Below, one piece after another: positions 18,975 through 30,146 of a stretch of DNA of 45,000 nt. The notes beneath the pieces were generated by a model, which saw nothing but the letters and a program-made list of their open reading frames with translations, had not been told where the DNA came from and ran no database searches. The stretch is taken from the NCBI GenBank assembly GCA_016946835.1, contig JACVTC010000194.1, positions 1 to 45,000 of the forward strand, in the 5' to 3' direction. Made by a program: the position numbers and the translations under genes. This stretch comes from Neocallimastix lanati (nom. inval.) (Eukaryota > Neocallimastigomycota > Neocallimastigomycetes > Neocallimastigales > Neocallimastigaceae). Position 1 is the stretch's first letter, and each line of letters opens with the position of its first letter.

Positions 18975-19394
18975 TGACGTAATACCGAGTATACAACTCC
19001 CTTCTTGGTGGAAGAGATACATACATTATTGATTTAAATTATAAAATGGAATGGTATGTTTTATTTAATAACCAAATCATTTCCGGTTATTATTCTAAAA
19101 TACCATTCTTAGTGCGATCTGAGGCTCTCTTTACAGAAATTATACCAAATTATGCCTAGGGCTAGTATTAAACAAGGATTGCTATTCCAACAATAATTGT
19201 GTAAACTAACCATGAGCGTCAACGCTGAAAATAAAGACAAGTAGTAGGGCCAATACCCCTGAAGGAGAAGACCATAATTTCTTTCAGATTGTCAATTCAA
19301 ATCCTAATCTGGAATAAGAATTCCTTTAAATGGAAATCCTGTAATCTGAAAGTGAGGTTCTTTGCATATTTTTTTTTTTTTTTTTTTTTTTTTT
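18975..19394. other. Unexplained GC-richer island with hairpins, ending in poly(T)
   Basis: About 400 bp of balanced composition without an ORF. A long imperfect hairpin lies at 19049-19108: arms run GAATGGTATGTTTTA...ATAACC and GGTTATTATTC...ATACCATTC around an 11-nt loop. A second stem pairs CTTTCAGATT (about 19281-19290) with AATCTGAAAG (about 19342-19351). The island ends at a 26-T run (19369-19394), like the SINE. A weak B-box-like TTCAAATCC lies inside the second stem, but there is no clear A box and no target duplication was found. It could be a structured ncRNA, a second SINE family or an element 3' end. Confidence 0.45.
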
Positions 19395-19594
19395 CTAAAT
19401 TTATTTATATACTTGATTTTGAATATTACTTTTATTTCACATTACTATTTAAAAAATCATTTTATTCAATTTGGACAAATGATATTTTTTTTATTAATTT
19501 GATGTTTTTATTAAAAAATATATGTTCTTAATAAATGAATAAACAAATTAAGTTAAAGTTCACAATAATTGTGGTAATGAAAAAAAATACATAT

Positions 19595-19654
<60 letters not shown>

Positions 19655-19892
19655 AGTATTTAAATGAATAATTTATACAATTATAAAAATATCCATTTAA
19701 AAAAAAATATTAATAATTATAAAAGATTTTTTTTTTATAAATGTTTAATTAAATTTTTTAATTACTATAAACACTAATAATTTTTTTTAAATAAAAAATT
19801 AATATATTTTTTTTTTTTTTTTTTTTTTTTTTAATTATCTTTTAACCCTTAAATAGTTAAATATTTATTTTTAATTGCTTAATCAATCAAAT

Positions 19893-19937
<45 letters not shown>

Positions 19938-20097
19938 AAAATATATAACTAATTAATATTATTATGTAAATACATATATACATATAATATTATTTTTTTA
20001 CAGTTAAGAGTTTAATTAAATTTAAATTCTTAAATTATAACACTTTTATTTTCATTCTCTTTAAACTTTTAAAAGATAAATATAAATTACGATATTT

Positions 20098-20141
<44 letters not shown>

Positions 20142-20239
20142 ATAACATTTTAAATAGATAAATATTAATTATTGAAACGAATAATCAGGATAAAAACAAA
20201 TAAAATAAATATCAATTGAATAAAATTATAGATTCGTAC

Positions 20240-20270
<31 letters not shown>

Positions 20271-20376
20271 TAATATTAATAAATACATATATTAAAATAA
20301 AATAAATATAAAATAATAAATATTAAAAATATAAAAGATATATAATTAAATAAAAATGAATTTAATGATGCTTAAT
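19395..20376. other. AT-rich intergenic DNA with homopolymers and (TTTA)n
   Basis: No gene seen. It contains (ATTT)n at about 19593-19651, long T or A runs at about 19808-19831, 19899-19934, 20101-20137 and 20240-20267. The last part is the 3' flank of SYF1. Confidence 0.6.
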
Positions 20377-23202
20377 TTATCTCTTTCTTTTTAATGGAGA
20401 TGAAGAATTTTCCTTTATACTTCCAAATACAGCTTCTGGTACTGATTTTTGTTCTAAATCAATATTTTCTTCACTTTCTTCATCCTCATCATCATCCATA
20501 TCAATTTCAATTTCTTCTGGATTAGCAACCTTTTCTTGATTTTGTTGCGATGGCATAATATCCTCACTAGGCTTTGTTTGAGTAATTGTTGCTTTAACAA
20601 ATTGTTTTCCAAAAGCGAAATTTGTAGTTTTTGATCCTTCATTACTACCTAAAACATCCTTTTCTAATCTTTCCATAGCATTTCCACTTTCTTCTACAAC
20701 TGGTTCTGTTTCAGTTATTCCATTATTATTTTCTTTAGCAGCCATCATTTGTGCCGATATATAATGAACCTCAGTATTGAATTTAGCTTGAACAGAACGT
20801 TTAATACGTAGCATTTCTTTAAATGTATCTTCATTGCCGTACTTAACTTCAAAGTCATGCCAAACCTTCCAATAATTTGTATCTGCTCTTGGATCAGCAA
20901 ATTGTGTACCATAAGAAAGAATAGCACGAGCTCTATCAATTTCACCCAATTGTGTTTCTAATTCAACAAATTCTAAAGCCATCTCCTTAGCTTCAACATT
21001 TGGTAATATTTCAATAGCTCTTTCATAAATTTCACGAGTAGCTGTTACACCATAGTAAGATTTAACTTTAGCAATATAAAGTTTAAAAACTTCATAACGA
21101 TCTTCATCGGAAACTGCTTGAGTTGCTCTATCATATATACGCATTGCATGCTTTGTCAAACCATAATCTTCTTCTACCTTAGCAAACATCAAATAAATTG
21201 TCTTTGCGAATTTAGCTGGGCATTTATCAATAGCTTGTTCGAAAAGATCTCTTGTTCTTTCCAACTTAGTGCCTTGATATCTTTTAATAAATTTAGTTAA
21301 ATAAATATTCCAAATTTCATAAGCAACTGGCCATCCAAATTGATCAATACCTCTTTCATAAATTTTAAAGCTTTCTTCATAACACTTTTGATCCTCAAGC
21401 CAAGTAGCATAATTAATAATAATTTGTGGTGTAGCAATTTTCAATTCCATCATTCTATCATAAACAGCTCTTGTATTTTCTGCGGTTCCTAAGGCTTCTT
21501 CCAAATCAATATAATGTGCCCAAAGTTTTAAACTCTTGAAAAGACGCACTTGTGGTGTTTCAGATTCATCTGTGTATCTAACACCTAATTTTTTAGTATT
21601 TGTTGGTGATGTAGCCCTAGCCATAACTTCGAGTGCTTTTTCAATATCACCAGCTTCTAATTCAACATCTGACCATTCACACCAAACTTCTGCTAATTCG
21701 TCTACTTTTTTATAAGGAACTTTAGTTGCCTTTTCAAATATTGTGCGTGCTGATTGAAGATCATCAGCTTCTAAATACCAATTTGCAAAGCTAATCCAAA
21801 GTGAACTTAATTTGCCACTAGCCTTTTTTGGATCAATGGTCTTTATAGCATTAGTATATGTCTGTAATACTTTCGTTTGGTTATTTTGTTTTTTCCACAA
21901 TTCAACACGTTTTTCCCATTCATGAACATTATTTGGATTTTGTCTTAATAAAACATCATTAACAAGGAATGGTCGTCTATCCATTAAATTTTCAAATCTT
22001 GCCATTAATAAATCTAATTCAATTTCATCTTCATTTTCTTCTTCATCATCACTATCCTCATTACTATCACTTTCTTTATTTAATTGTTCCATTTTCATAC
22101 TTATAATTTTTTCTTCAAATTGAGAATAAGCATCAAATATGAAAGTAAAATCTTTAACTGTGGTAACTTTTGTCATTGCTTCTTCATAAATGTCCCTTGC
22201 TTTTTCAAATTCCTGCTTTAAAATCCACCATCTCGCTAAACTATTCCATAATATACCAACTTGATCTGAAAATCTTGCAATTCCTGAACGAATAATTTTT
22301 TCAACATCTAATTGTTCAACAATACCAATTTTACTATTAATTCCAGATGTTAATCCATTTGAATTTAAAATTAAAATATTTGAATTTAAACCTATTGTTT
22401 CTAATTCATCCGCATGATCACATAATAATTCACAAAGTTGAATCCAAAGTTGATATGGACTTTTACCATATTTAGAAATAAATTTTGGATTTTCAACAAT
22501 TCCTGAAAGCATTTTTACTGCTTCTGTATATCTTGGTGGATTCATATTTAACAAAAGATATATATAATCTTCAGTATTACTTGCATCCAATTTAAGATAT
22601 CTTCTCCAAATTCTTATAGCTGTTTCTCCACCAATTTCATTTGCAAATTTTTTGTATAAATCCCATATTCTTGAATGTTGTGTAATTGGTAACGCTTTTA
22701 ATGCTCTATCAAACGTACGTCTTGTACGTGTTGGTTTCTGTTGAAACATTAAAAATCCACAGTATGAAGCCCATATCACAGGCATTTTATTTAATAAAAT
22801 TAAACTTCTTTCAAAACAATTATTTACTCTTTCCCATTCTACATTTAATAATGACACTCTTGGTTTCCGATCTTGATATCCTTCTTTTTCTTTTTTATTA
22901 TTTTCATTATCTATTTTTTCTAATAATACTGAAACTCTTAAATCTAAATATTTTTTCCATATTTTATAACTTCCTGGTAATTCTTTTAATGCTCTTTCAT
23001 ATATAAAAATTTTGCTTTCAAAACTATCTTCTTCTTTGTATTCTATATAACGTAACCATTTTTTTAAATTAAATGGATTTCTTATAAGATCTTCTTCAAA
23101 AGGAATATCATCTGATTTTATTAATTTTAATTGTTTCTTAATTTCATTTATTCGATTTTGCTCTTGTTTCAATTTTAAAGTGTTATGCTCTTCTATTTTC
23201 AT
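20377..23202 (-). CDS. SYF1: Pre-mRNA-splicing factor SYF1 (XAB2 homologue)
   Basis: A 941-residue intron-less protein. SYF1/XAB2 is a scaffold of the NineTeen/Prp19-associated complex of the spliceosome in the nucleus. It is built of HAT (half-TPR) repeats, visible here as repeated W..Y.......A..(Y/F)ERA units, for example FESKIFIYERAL, TRRTFDRALKALPITQHSRI, FEKARDIYEEAM, LERTRDLFEQAIDKCPAKFA and LGEIDRARAILSYGTQF. The segment HVHEW-type (NNVHEWEKRVELWKK) and LRIKRSVQAKFNTEV match the family closely. Length is a little above the usual 850-860 because of an acidic insert (about residues 385-403, Ser/Asp/Glu) and an acidic, low-complexity C-terminus ending SSPLKRKR. ATG 23202 opens directly into family sequence (IPFEEDLIRNPFNLKKWLRY). 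It is divergent from BUD22. Confidence 0.96.
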   Translation of the reverse strand: MKIEEHNTLKLKQEQNRINEIKKQLKLIKSDDIPFEEDLIRNPFNLKKWLRYIEYKEEDSFESKIFIYERALKELPGSYKIWKKYLDLRVSVLLEKIDNENNKKEKEGYQDRKPRVSLLNVEWERVNNCFERSLILLNKMPVIWASYCGFLMFQQKPTRTRRTFDRALKALPITQHSRIWDLYKKFANEIGGETAIRIWRRYLKLDASNTEDYIYLLLNMNPPRYTEAVKMLSGIVENPKFISKYGKSPYQLWIQLCELLCDHADELETIGLNSNILILNSNGLTSGINSKIGIVEQLDVEKIIRSGIARFSDQVGILWNSLARWWILKQEFEKARDIYEEAMTKVTTVKDFTFIFDAYSQFEEKIISMKMEQLNKESDSNEDSDDEEENEDEIELDLLMARFENLMDRRPFLVNDVLLRQNPNNVHEWEKRVELWKKQNNQTKVLQTYTNAIKTIDPKKASGKLSSLWISFANWYLEADDLQSARTIFEKATKVPYKKVDELAEVWCEWSDVELEAGDIEKALEVMARATSPTNTKKLGVRYTDESETPQVRLFKSLKLWAHYIDLEEALGTAENTRAVYDRMMELKIATPQIIINYATWLEDQKCYEESFKIYERGIDQFGWPVAYEIWNIYLTKFIKRYQGTKLERTRDLFEQAIDKCPAKFAKTIYLMFAKVEEDYGLTKHAMRIYDRATQAVSDEDRYEVFKLYIAKVKSYYGVTATREIYERAIEILPNVEAKEMALEFVELETQLGEIDRARAILSYGTQFADPRADTNYWKVWHDFEVKYGNEDTFKEMLRIKRSVQAKFNTEVHYISAQMMAAKENNNGITETEPVVEESGNAMERLEKDVLGSNEGSKTTNFAFGKQFVKATITQTKPSEDIMPSQQNQEKVANPEEIEIDMDDDEDEESEENIDLEQKSVPEAVFGSIKENSSSPLKRKR

Positions 23203-23467
23203 TTTACTTTTATTATATTATTATTTATAAAATTTTAATAACAGAAAAATAAAAAAAAAAAAAAAAAAAAAAAAATAAATAATTAGTTTTAACAAAAATA
23301 TTTGTATTATTATTATATATTTCAAAAAAAAATGTACACTTTCTATATTAAAAGTTTTTTTTTATTATTAAATGTATCATTCATATTATCACATGATTAT
23401 ATAATTAATGGAAATTTTTATAAATATATGTTTAATTCACATATTATAATATATTTTCATTAGTATT

Positions 23468-23527
<60 letters not shown>

Positions 23528-23573
23528 AATAACTATTTATATATATATTTTTAGAATATTATAGATACTAAAA
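23203..23573. promoter_or_regulatory. Shared divergent promoter region of SYF1 and BUD22
   Basis: Only 371 bp separate the two start codons, so both promoters must lie here or overlap. It contains an A run next to SYF1 (about 23250-23275), an (AT)n stretch at about 23470-23491 and a T run at about 23492-23526. Poly(dA:dT) tracts are a common nucleosome-free promoter feature of fungi. Exact elements cannot be assigned. Confidence 0.5.
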
Positions 23574-25336
23574 ATGAATAAGAAAAAAACAAATTGGTTC
23601 ATTGAAATAAAAAAATTAAGTGAAAAAATAGAAAAAAATGAAGGTGATAAAAATGACATGTTGGCTCAAATTTTTGAAATCAAACAAGACAAGATTACAG
23701 GAAAAATTGTAAAGTATAGAATATTATTTTAATAAAAGTATATATAATATTTTATTAATTATATATCTGATTAACTATAAATTTTATACAATTATTTATA
23801 AATAATTTTCATATACCATTAAACACTTTAAAATATATAAGTATCACCAAAAAAAAGAATTAAGAAAAGCAATTAAAAAAGCCAAAAATTTTGAAATCCA
23901 AAAAAAAATTAAAAAATTAAAAAATATTAAAAATTCAGAAACCGAGTATGAATTAAAAATATAATTTAATTAATATAGTATAAAGAAATTTTGTTAATAT
24001 ATTAATTTTCTATATATATAAAAGGGAAAACGAAAAAAACTCAGAAGTTGAAATAAAAAAGATAGAAGAACAAATTATTCAAATTAAAGTATATTGAAAA
24101 TTATACTTATATTTTTTTAAATATAATAATATTATTGCCTTATTAATTAAAATTTCAATATATATATATTTATATAATAAAAAATTTTTTATAATTATTT
24201 TTTACTCTATTTTAAAATTTAACATTTTAATTTAGAAATTGAAATTGGATGAAATTTCAGACAAATTTTTTTATGATTCAATATGTAATGATGATTTATT
24301 AGGAAAACATTCTTTATTAACATTATTTAGAACTTCAAATAAATCAAAAAATAATGAAATTGATGGACAGGAACAAAATAAAGATTTAATTAATAATATT
24401 TTGAAAGCTAATATTACAAAAACATGTATGGCAGAAATTATAAATGATATTAAGAAGGTAATTGAAGTATTCGATCAGAATAAAATTGAAAAATCAATAA
24501 CATTGGATGATAAGCCAAAACCAAAAAGTAGAAAGGTAATTTCTATATTTATCATCATATCATGAATTATGTGACATATTTATTAATTAGTCTATTAATT
24601 TATTTTGAAATCAAACAATATATAGAGAAAGAAGAAGTCTAAAGTTAAAAAGCAAAAACAAAATAATGATTCTATGGATTTCAACTCAGAAGATGAAGAT
24701 GATAATAGTCAAGGATTAATTAATAAAAGTTATGATTCAATGTTTATGAATTCTTTAAATGGAGGAAATAATGACTTTTATTCCAGTGAAGATGATGCTA
24801 GTGATATTATTGAAGAAAAAAGACCAAAGAAAAAAAATAGAATGGGTCAAAGAGAAAGACAAAAGTAAATTAATTAAGAATAATATTAAATAAGATATAA
24901 TAATAATTTACTAATGAATTTATAAAAAACATAATATTTAATTTCATTTATAAAATAAAGATTATGGGAAAAAAATTATGGTAAAAATGCTAATCACTTA
25001 AAGAAAGCAAGAGAATTGAAATTAAAGGAAAAGAAAAAAGAAAAAAGTAATAAATTACCTGAAAATCTTCATCCATCTTGGGAAGCGAAAAGATTAATGA
25101 AAGAAAAATCAAAGATTGTTGAATTCAAAGGTAAAAAAATTACATTTGGTGATGAAGAAAGTAATGATAATAATTTATCTAATAATATACCTTCAGTCTC
25201 ATTTAATAATTCCAAAGTGAATAAAATTAAAGAACTCCATCCATCATGGGAAGCAAAAAAATTAAAAGAACTTAAAGAACAAGCAATACTTCATAGTGGA
25301 GTTAAAGGAACAAAAATTGTTTTTGATGATGATTAA
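23574..25336 (+). CDS. BUD22: BUD22-family ribosome-biogenesis protein (SRFBP1-like), six exons
   Basis: Predicted exons: 23574-23708, 23842-23945, 24025-24088, 24236-24535, 24626-24864 and 24961-25336; 405 residues. BUD22 acts in the nucleolus in 18S rRNA maturation and 40S assembly. The N-terminus has the lysine-rich coiled family block KIYHQKKELRKAIKKAKNFE, formed across the first splice. The middle is acidic (FNSEDEDDNSQG, SSEDDASDIIEE), and the C-terminal block LWEKNYGKNANHLKKA is joined across the fifth splice. The signature LHPSWEAK occurs twice (about 25068 and 25240), each followed by a G.KI.F(G/D)D ending; a single copy is usual. Introns are 79-147 nt; three of five end in AAG. Joins keep frame throughout. 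Exon ends are by eye and may shift by a few bases. Confidence 0.85.
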
Positions 25337-26871
25337 ATATTAATTTATATATTTAAATTTTTTTTTTTTTTAAAAATAGTCCATTAAATACAATTATAGA
25401 AAACTAGATATTTTAAAATTCATATATTATTCTTTTTTTTTTTTTTTTTACTTTTGTTTTTGTTTTTGTTATATTTATTATTTCTATTTTATATTAATTT
25501 ATTTTATTATTTTGAATTTACATACATATTCATTGATATTTTATTAATTACATAATTGTTATAATTATTAATATATAAATAAATATTTTTTTATTTTGTT
25601 AATATTATAATAAAACGATTTTTAATATTAATTTTTTTTTATATTAATAAAAAGAAATTGGATTTTATTTATAATTAAAAGTTTTATTTGATTATATAAA
25701 ATAAATTATATTATAGTATATATTAATATATTAGTTTAATATATTATAAATAAATAATAAATAAAAACTTTTTATTTAAAAAATAAATATTTTTAAATCA
25801 ATTCTTTTTCTTTCTTATATTTTAATTCATATACTTTCAAAATCAGAATAATTTAATTTGATTTATATTAATAATAGATTCAAAATTATTTTGGTTATTT
25901 TAATTTCCTAAAATAATTTAAATTAAAAAGAATAATATTTTTTTATTATTAATATTTTTAGATTAAATAAAATATTTTTAATTGTATTATTAATTTTATT
26001 TAAAGGTAGTATTAAAGGTATTAAAGGTAGATATTTATTATTTGTATTATTTTTTTTTTTTTTTAAAATTATAAAAAAAATAATAAATTATATAATGATT
26101 TATTTAATATTAGCATATTAAAAAAGAAAAAGAAGTAGTACATATATCAATGATTCTTTTTCTCTCTCTCTATTATTTCGATAAATATTATATAACAATT
26201 TAAATACAAACATATAATCAATATTTAATTTTAATCAATTTTAAAATAAACGTTTGGTTAATTGATAAATTACTATGTATTTTAAATTTAAAAAAATTTA
26301 TATATGCAAATTATTTTATAAAATGATATTAATAAATCAATTCTTATATTATATTATTAAATAATTAAATTTGAATTAAGTATTATACGAATATTAATGA
26401 TTTAAAGATTATTTACTTTGTTGTTATTAATTTTGTTTATCTAAATTTTATAATAATTATTTTAAATTCAACAAAGTAATTAAACAATACTTAATATATA
26501 TATATAAATAAAAAAAAAATAATAAAAAAAAAAAAAAAAAAGAAAAAAAAAGCAAAAATTTTAGTAATAGATAAATATTCAACGTGTTAATGTATTTTTA
26601 AAATACATATATTAAAATGATTAATCCATTCAATATTTATTCAAAATATAATAGATGTAAGATAATAAAATAATTATATATACAATAAAAGTAATATATT
26701 TCTTTCATATAAGATCTCTTTCAATCAATAAATTAATAATAATATTTATTCATAACATAAAAATATATATATTTATATATATTTATATTTATATATAAGA
26801 ATTAAGATCTAATAAAATAATCAACTAATTAAAATTTCATTATATACAATTAAAAATATCAGTATTCTTTT

Positions 26872-26926
<55 letters not shown>

Positions 26927-27064
26927 TTAATTTATCATGAAAAGTAATAATATTTCTAACCAATTTTTATTACTTTCATAAAAGATTATTAAAATCAAAT
27001 AAATATTTAATTATTATTTTACTAATTTTTGATTTTATATACTTTATAAATATTTATAATAAAA
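25337..27064. other. AT-rich intergenic DNA between BUD22 and MKT1
   Basis: No gene seen in 1.7 kb. It has T runs shortly after the BUD22 stop (possible 3' processing region), a CT run near 26160 (TTTCTCTCTCTCT), A runs near 26510-26550 and (TTTA)n at about 26872-26932. Confidence 0.6.
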
Positions 27065-27169
27065 ATGGTATTACAAAATAATATCAGTAATAAAAAATGC
27101 CAATTCGTCATTTTGATTATTATATATCAGAAAGACAACTTATTCAAAAGGCACCAATTTCCCAATTGA
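27065..27169 (+). other. Upstream ORF overlapping the MKT1 start
   Basis: ATG 27065 opens a 34-codon frame (MVLQNNISNKKCQF...) out of frame with MKT1 and running past its ATG to a stop at 27167-27169. If the mRNA begins upstream, ribosomes starting here would bypass the main ATG. Transcript ends are unknown, so function is only possible. Confidence 0.35.
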
Positions 27170-29649
27170 AAGGTACCAAGATTGGGATTGAAGGTCAAAA
27201 TTGGTTAAGAAAAATAATTAAACCTAATCTTGCTCGTATGGCAAATGCTGGTGAAGCAAAAACTCTTGAAAGTATAACAGCTAATATTGTAGCTATGGGA
27301 GGTACATTTCCATATAATTCTTTTAAAAGTTTATTAGAAAAGGAAATCAATAAACTTCGTTCACTTGATATTTATCCCTTCTTTGTATTTAATGGATTAT
27401 CCTTTTTACGTAAGGATAAGCCATTCACAATCGAAGATACAAGACCAAATAAGCGTGCTTCAGGTTGGGATCATTACGAAAGAGGAAGATTAGAAAGTGC
27501 CCATAATACCTGGAGTAGTTCTAATTCAGTTCATCAAAATGAATTTATGAATTTAGTTTTTAAAATTTTCCAAGAAAATAATATAGAATTTATGCGTGCA
27601 CCATACGCATCATGGGCTCAATTAGCTTATTTACAACAAAGAGGATATATACAATCAGTTTACAGTGGTAGTGAAATGTTAATGTGGTGTGGTGATGCAG
27701 ATAACGTAATTTTAAATATTGATTTTGATAAAAAAGAATTTTCCTGGATTGAAAAAATAAGAGTTATCCAAGATTTAAATTTAATTCATCCTGATCTCTT
27801 TATTGATATCTGTATGCTTGCAGGTTTTGATTGGATTTCAACCTTCCCACCACTTGTTGGTAATAAAAACACTTCATTTACATTTAAAGGAACAGTAGAT
27901 ATGCTACAACAATATAGAACTGGTTTTAATGCTATTCAAGCACATGCTGAGCATCCAAAAGTTAAAGAATATAATTATGAAGATAATTTCTGTAGAATTA
28001 AATCAATTATTACTCATAATATTATTTTAAAAGAAGATGGTACAACTGAACCATTAAACAAAGAAACCGCACCAAACGATCTTCATGAGCTTTTTGGTCC
28101 ACGTTTACCAGACGAAGTTTACTTTTATATGTGCCAAGGTATGGTATCACCACAAGTTATTACTAATCTAGTTTCTGGAATGCTTTTAGAAGGACCACCA
28201 TTATGTAATGGTGATACTATAGAATATCGTGAATTTATTAAGAGTCAAAGTCTTTTGGATTTAAGAACCCAAGCACTTAGCTTATTAACAATGGGTATGT
28301 CGAAGTTTATGAGAAATCGTAGAGTAAATAGCATATTTTGGTTTGAACCATCTAATGAAGTTCAACTCCATCATGAAAGTGAACCAGTTGGTGTACGTTG
28401 GTTACCACCAAATAAAATTGCACAAATAAATGATTCAAAGCAAAATGATAAAGAAAATGAAAATGAAAATGAAAATAGTCATGAAGAAGATAAAGAAAAA
28501 GAAAAATCAAGGAAAAATTCTGAATTAGCAGTTAAAGCCAATACTCCACCAGTATATTCCCTTACTAATAATATTGATTGGGTAGAAAGTCATAAAAAGA
28601 AGGAAAAGGACTTTTCTTTTGCTAATATTAATTTATTATTCTGTTTACAAACCATTGCTAATCAATCGCAAATACAAATAAATGTTCCAACCAATCAAAA
28701 TAATAATAATTCTAAGAATTCTAAAAATAATACTTTATCACCTTTTGATTTAAAATATGTTCGTAATGTAGATGATATTTATGCTTTAGTACTTATGAGA
28801 TTCTTAGAAGCTAGAAATTTCATTAAATTAAATCCTTCAAAATCAAATTCTTCAAATTCATTGACTAATTATGTAATTGGTTCATATCAGTTTACTCCTT
28901 ACGGTAAAGCTTTACAAAAGGCCTTAAGCGTCATGCCTTCTTCTTCTATTTTCCAAGAAGAAATTGTCACCGCTCTTGAATTAATCCGTATGAATGCTCT
29001 TAATAATAGAGCTTACAATAAAGTTCCATATTCTAAACCAGGTGTTAAACTTTCTTCTCCAGTAACTAGCAGTACTCCATCCACACCTAATAAAGAAGGT
29101 AATGATATTAAAGAACATATCAATCTTATTTCTCGTGTTGCTAGTTTACTTCATATTTCATTTAAAACTATGGTAGTTTGGAAAGGACCTCTTGATCTTG
29201 AATTATTACGTTTCAACAGTTTTATGAAGGCGGTTACCCGTAGCTTACGCAATTTATGTGAAATGATTCTTTTATCTATGACAATGAATGAAAATGCCGG
29301 TAAATCTGATTCTAATTTAGAAATTCTTAGTGCTGGTATTAAATTACCATTCCTTTTAGATGCTAATACTGCTAATGGTATTATTACTAAAGATTATTTA
29401 GATAGTTTAACAGACATTATTAATATTACCCCAGAAGTTATCCAAAAATCTACAACAAATGTTGAGAATAGATTTAAAGAATATTGTGATGATGTGAAAT
29501 CTGATATGGAAAATACTTATAAATTATGGGATTGTATTTTAGAAGCTGTTAAATCTTTAAAGGCAGATGGTCAAATAAATGAGGAATATGCTAAAGAATT
29601 TATTGATGCCAACGAATGGTTAAAGGGTAAAAGACCAATATTTAATTAA
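27097..29649 (+). CDS. MKT1: MKT1-like post-transcriptional regulator (XPG/FEN1-fold)
   Basis: An 850-residue intron-less protein. Yeast Mkt1, with Pbp1, regulates translation and stability of particular mRNAs on polysomes or in granules. The start MPIRHFDYYISERQLIQKAP matches the family N-terminus. An XPG-N-like region (about 1-115, with IYPFFVFNGLSF) is followed by an XPG-I-like region (about 150-260: FMRAPYASWAQLAYLQQRGY, SGSEMLMWCGDADNVI, DLFIDICMLAGFD). The C-terminal Mkt1 region covers about 480-840. Charged and Asn-rich inserts at about 445-475 (repeated NE) and about 530-545 separate the parts. Mkt1 proteins keep the nuclease fold but lack its full catalytic acidic set. ATG 27097 is chosen because the family begins there. 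Neighbours are unrelated. Confidence 0.9.
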   Translation: MPIRHFDYYISERQLIQKAPISQLKGTKIGIEGQNWLRKIIKPNLARMANAGEAKTLESITANIVAMGGTFPYNSFKSLLEKEINKLRSLDIYPFFVFNGLSFLRKDKPFTIEDTRPNKRASGWDHYERGRLESAHNTWSSSNSVHQNEFMNLVFKIFQENNIEFMRAPYASWAQLAYLQQRGYIQSVYSGSEMLMWCGDADNVILNIDFDKKEFSWIEKIRVIQDLNLIHPDLFIDICMLAGFDWISTFPPLVGNKNTSFTFKGTVDMLQQYRTGFNAIQAHAEHPKVKEYNYEDNFCRIKSIITHNIILKEDGTTEPLNKETAPNDLHELFGPRLPDEVYFYMCQGMVSPQVITNLVSGMLLEGPPLCNGDTIEYREFIKSQSLLDLRTQALSLLTMGMSKFMRNRRVNSIFWFEPSNEVQLHHESEPVGVRWLPPNKIAQINDSKQNDKENENENENSHEEDKEKEKSRKNSELAVKANTPPVYSLTNNIDWVESHKKKEKDFSFANINLLFCLQTIANQSQIQINVPTNQNNNNSKNSKNNTLSPFDLKYVRNVDDIYALVLMRFLEARNFIKLNPSKSNSSNSLTNYVIGSYQFTPYGKALQKALSVMPSSSIFQEEIVTALELIRMNALNNRAYNKVPYSKPGVKLSSPVTSSTPSTPNKEGNDIKEHINLISRVASLLHISFKTMVVWKGPLDLELLRFNSFMKAVTRSLRNLCEMILLSMTMNENAGKSDSNLEILSAGIKLPFLLDANTANGIITKDYLDSLTDIINITPEVIQKSTTNVENRFKEYCDDVKSDMENTYKLWDCILEAVKSLKADGQINEEYAKEFIDANEWLKGKRPIFN

Positions 29650-30108
29650 ATTTCTTTAATGGAATACAATTAAAGCAATTAAAACTTAAAATAAATATAA
29701 AAATAAATATCAAATATAATTTAATAATTTTTTTTTTTTTTTAATGAAAAAGTAATAAAAAATATTTGTAAATCAATATATTTACTATATTAATAAACAA
29801 TCAGAATCAATAATGATGATAAAAAAGAAAAAAAGTAGACATAATGTTTTTTCTTTTATATTTACAATAAATTTAATAATTAATAATATATATAATAATA
29901 ATATTATATATATATAATAAATTTTATAATATAAAGATATTAGTTTAAAAATAAAAAAAAATGCAAATAAAAAATTTAAAATTTAAATATAATAAATATT
30001 TAAATAGTATAATTTATAAATAATTATTATGATTAAATGATTTTTATAGCAATTATATATATATCTACCTATTTTATATTTTTAAGAATTTAAGTTTTTT
30101 GATCTATT

Positions 30109-30146
<38 letters not shown>

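Noticed and set aside
19270-19300. Similarity to U3 snoRNA box A (AAGACCATAATTTC)
   Set aside because: Only about 100 nt follow before the T run, no convincing C/D or B/C boxes were found, and the match is partial.
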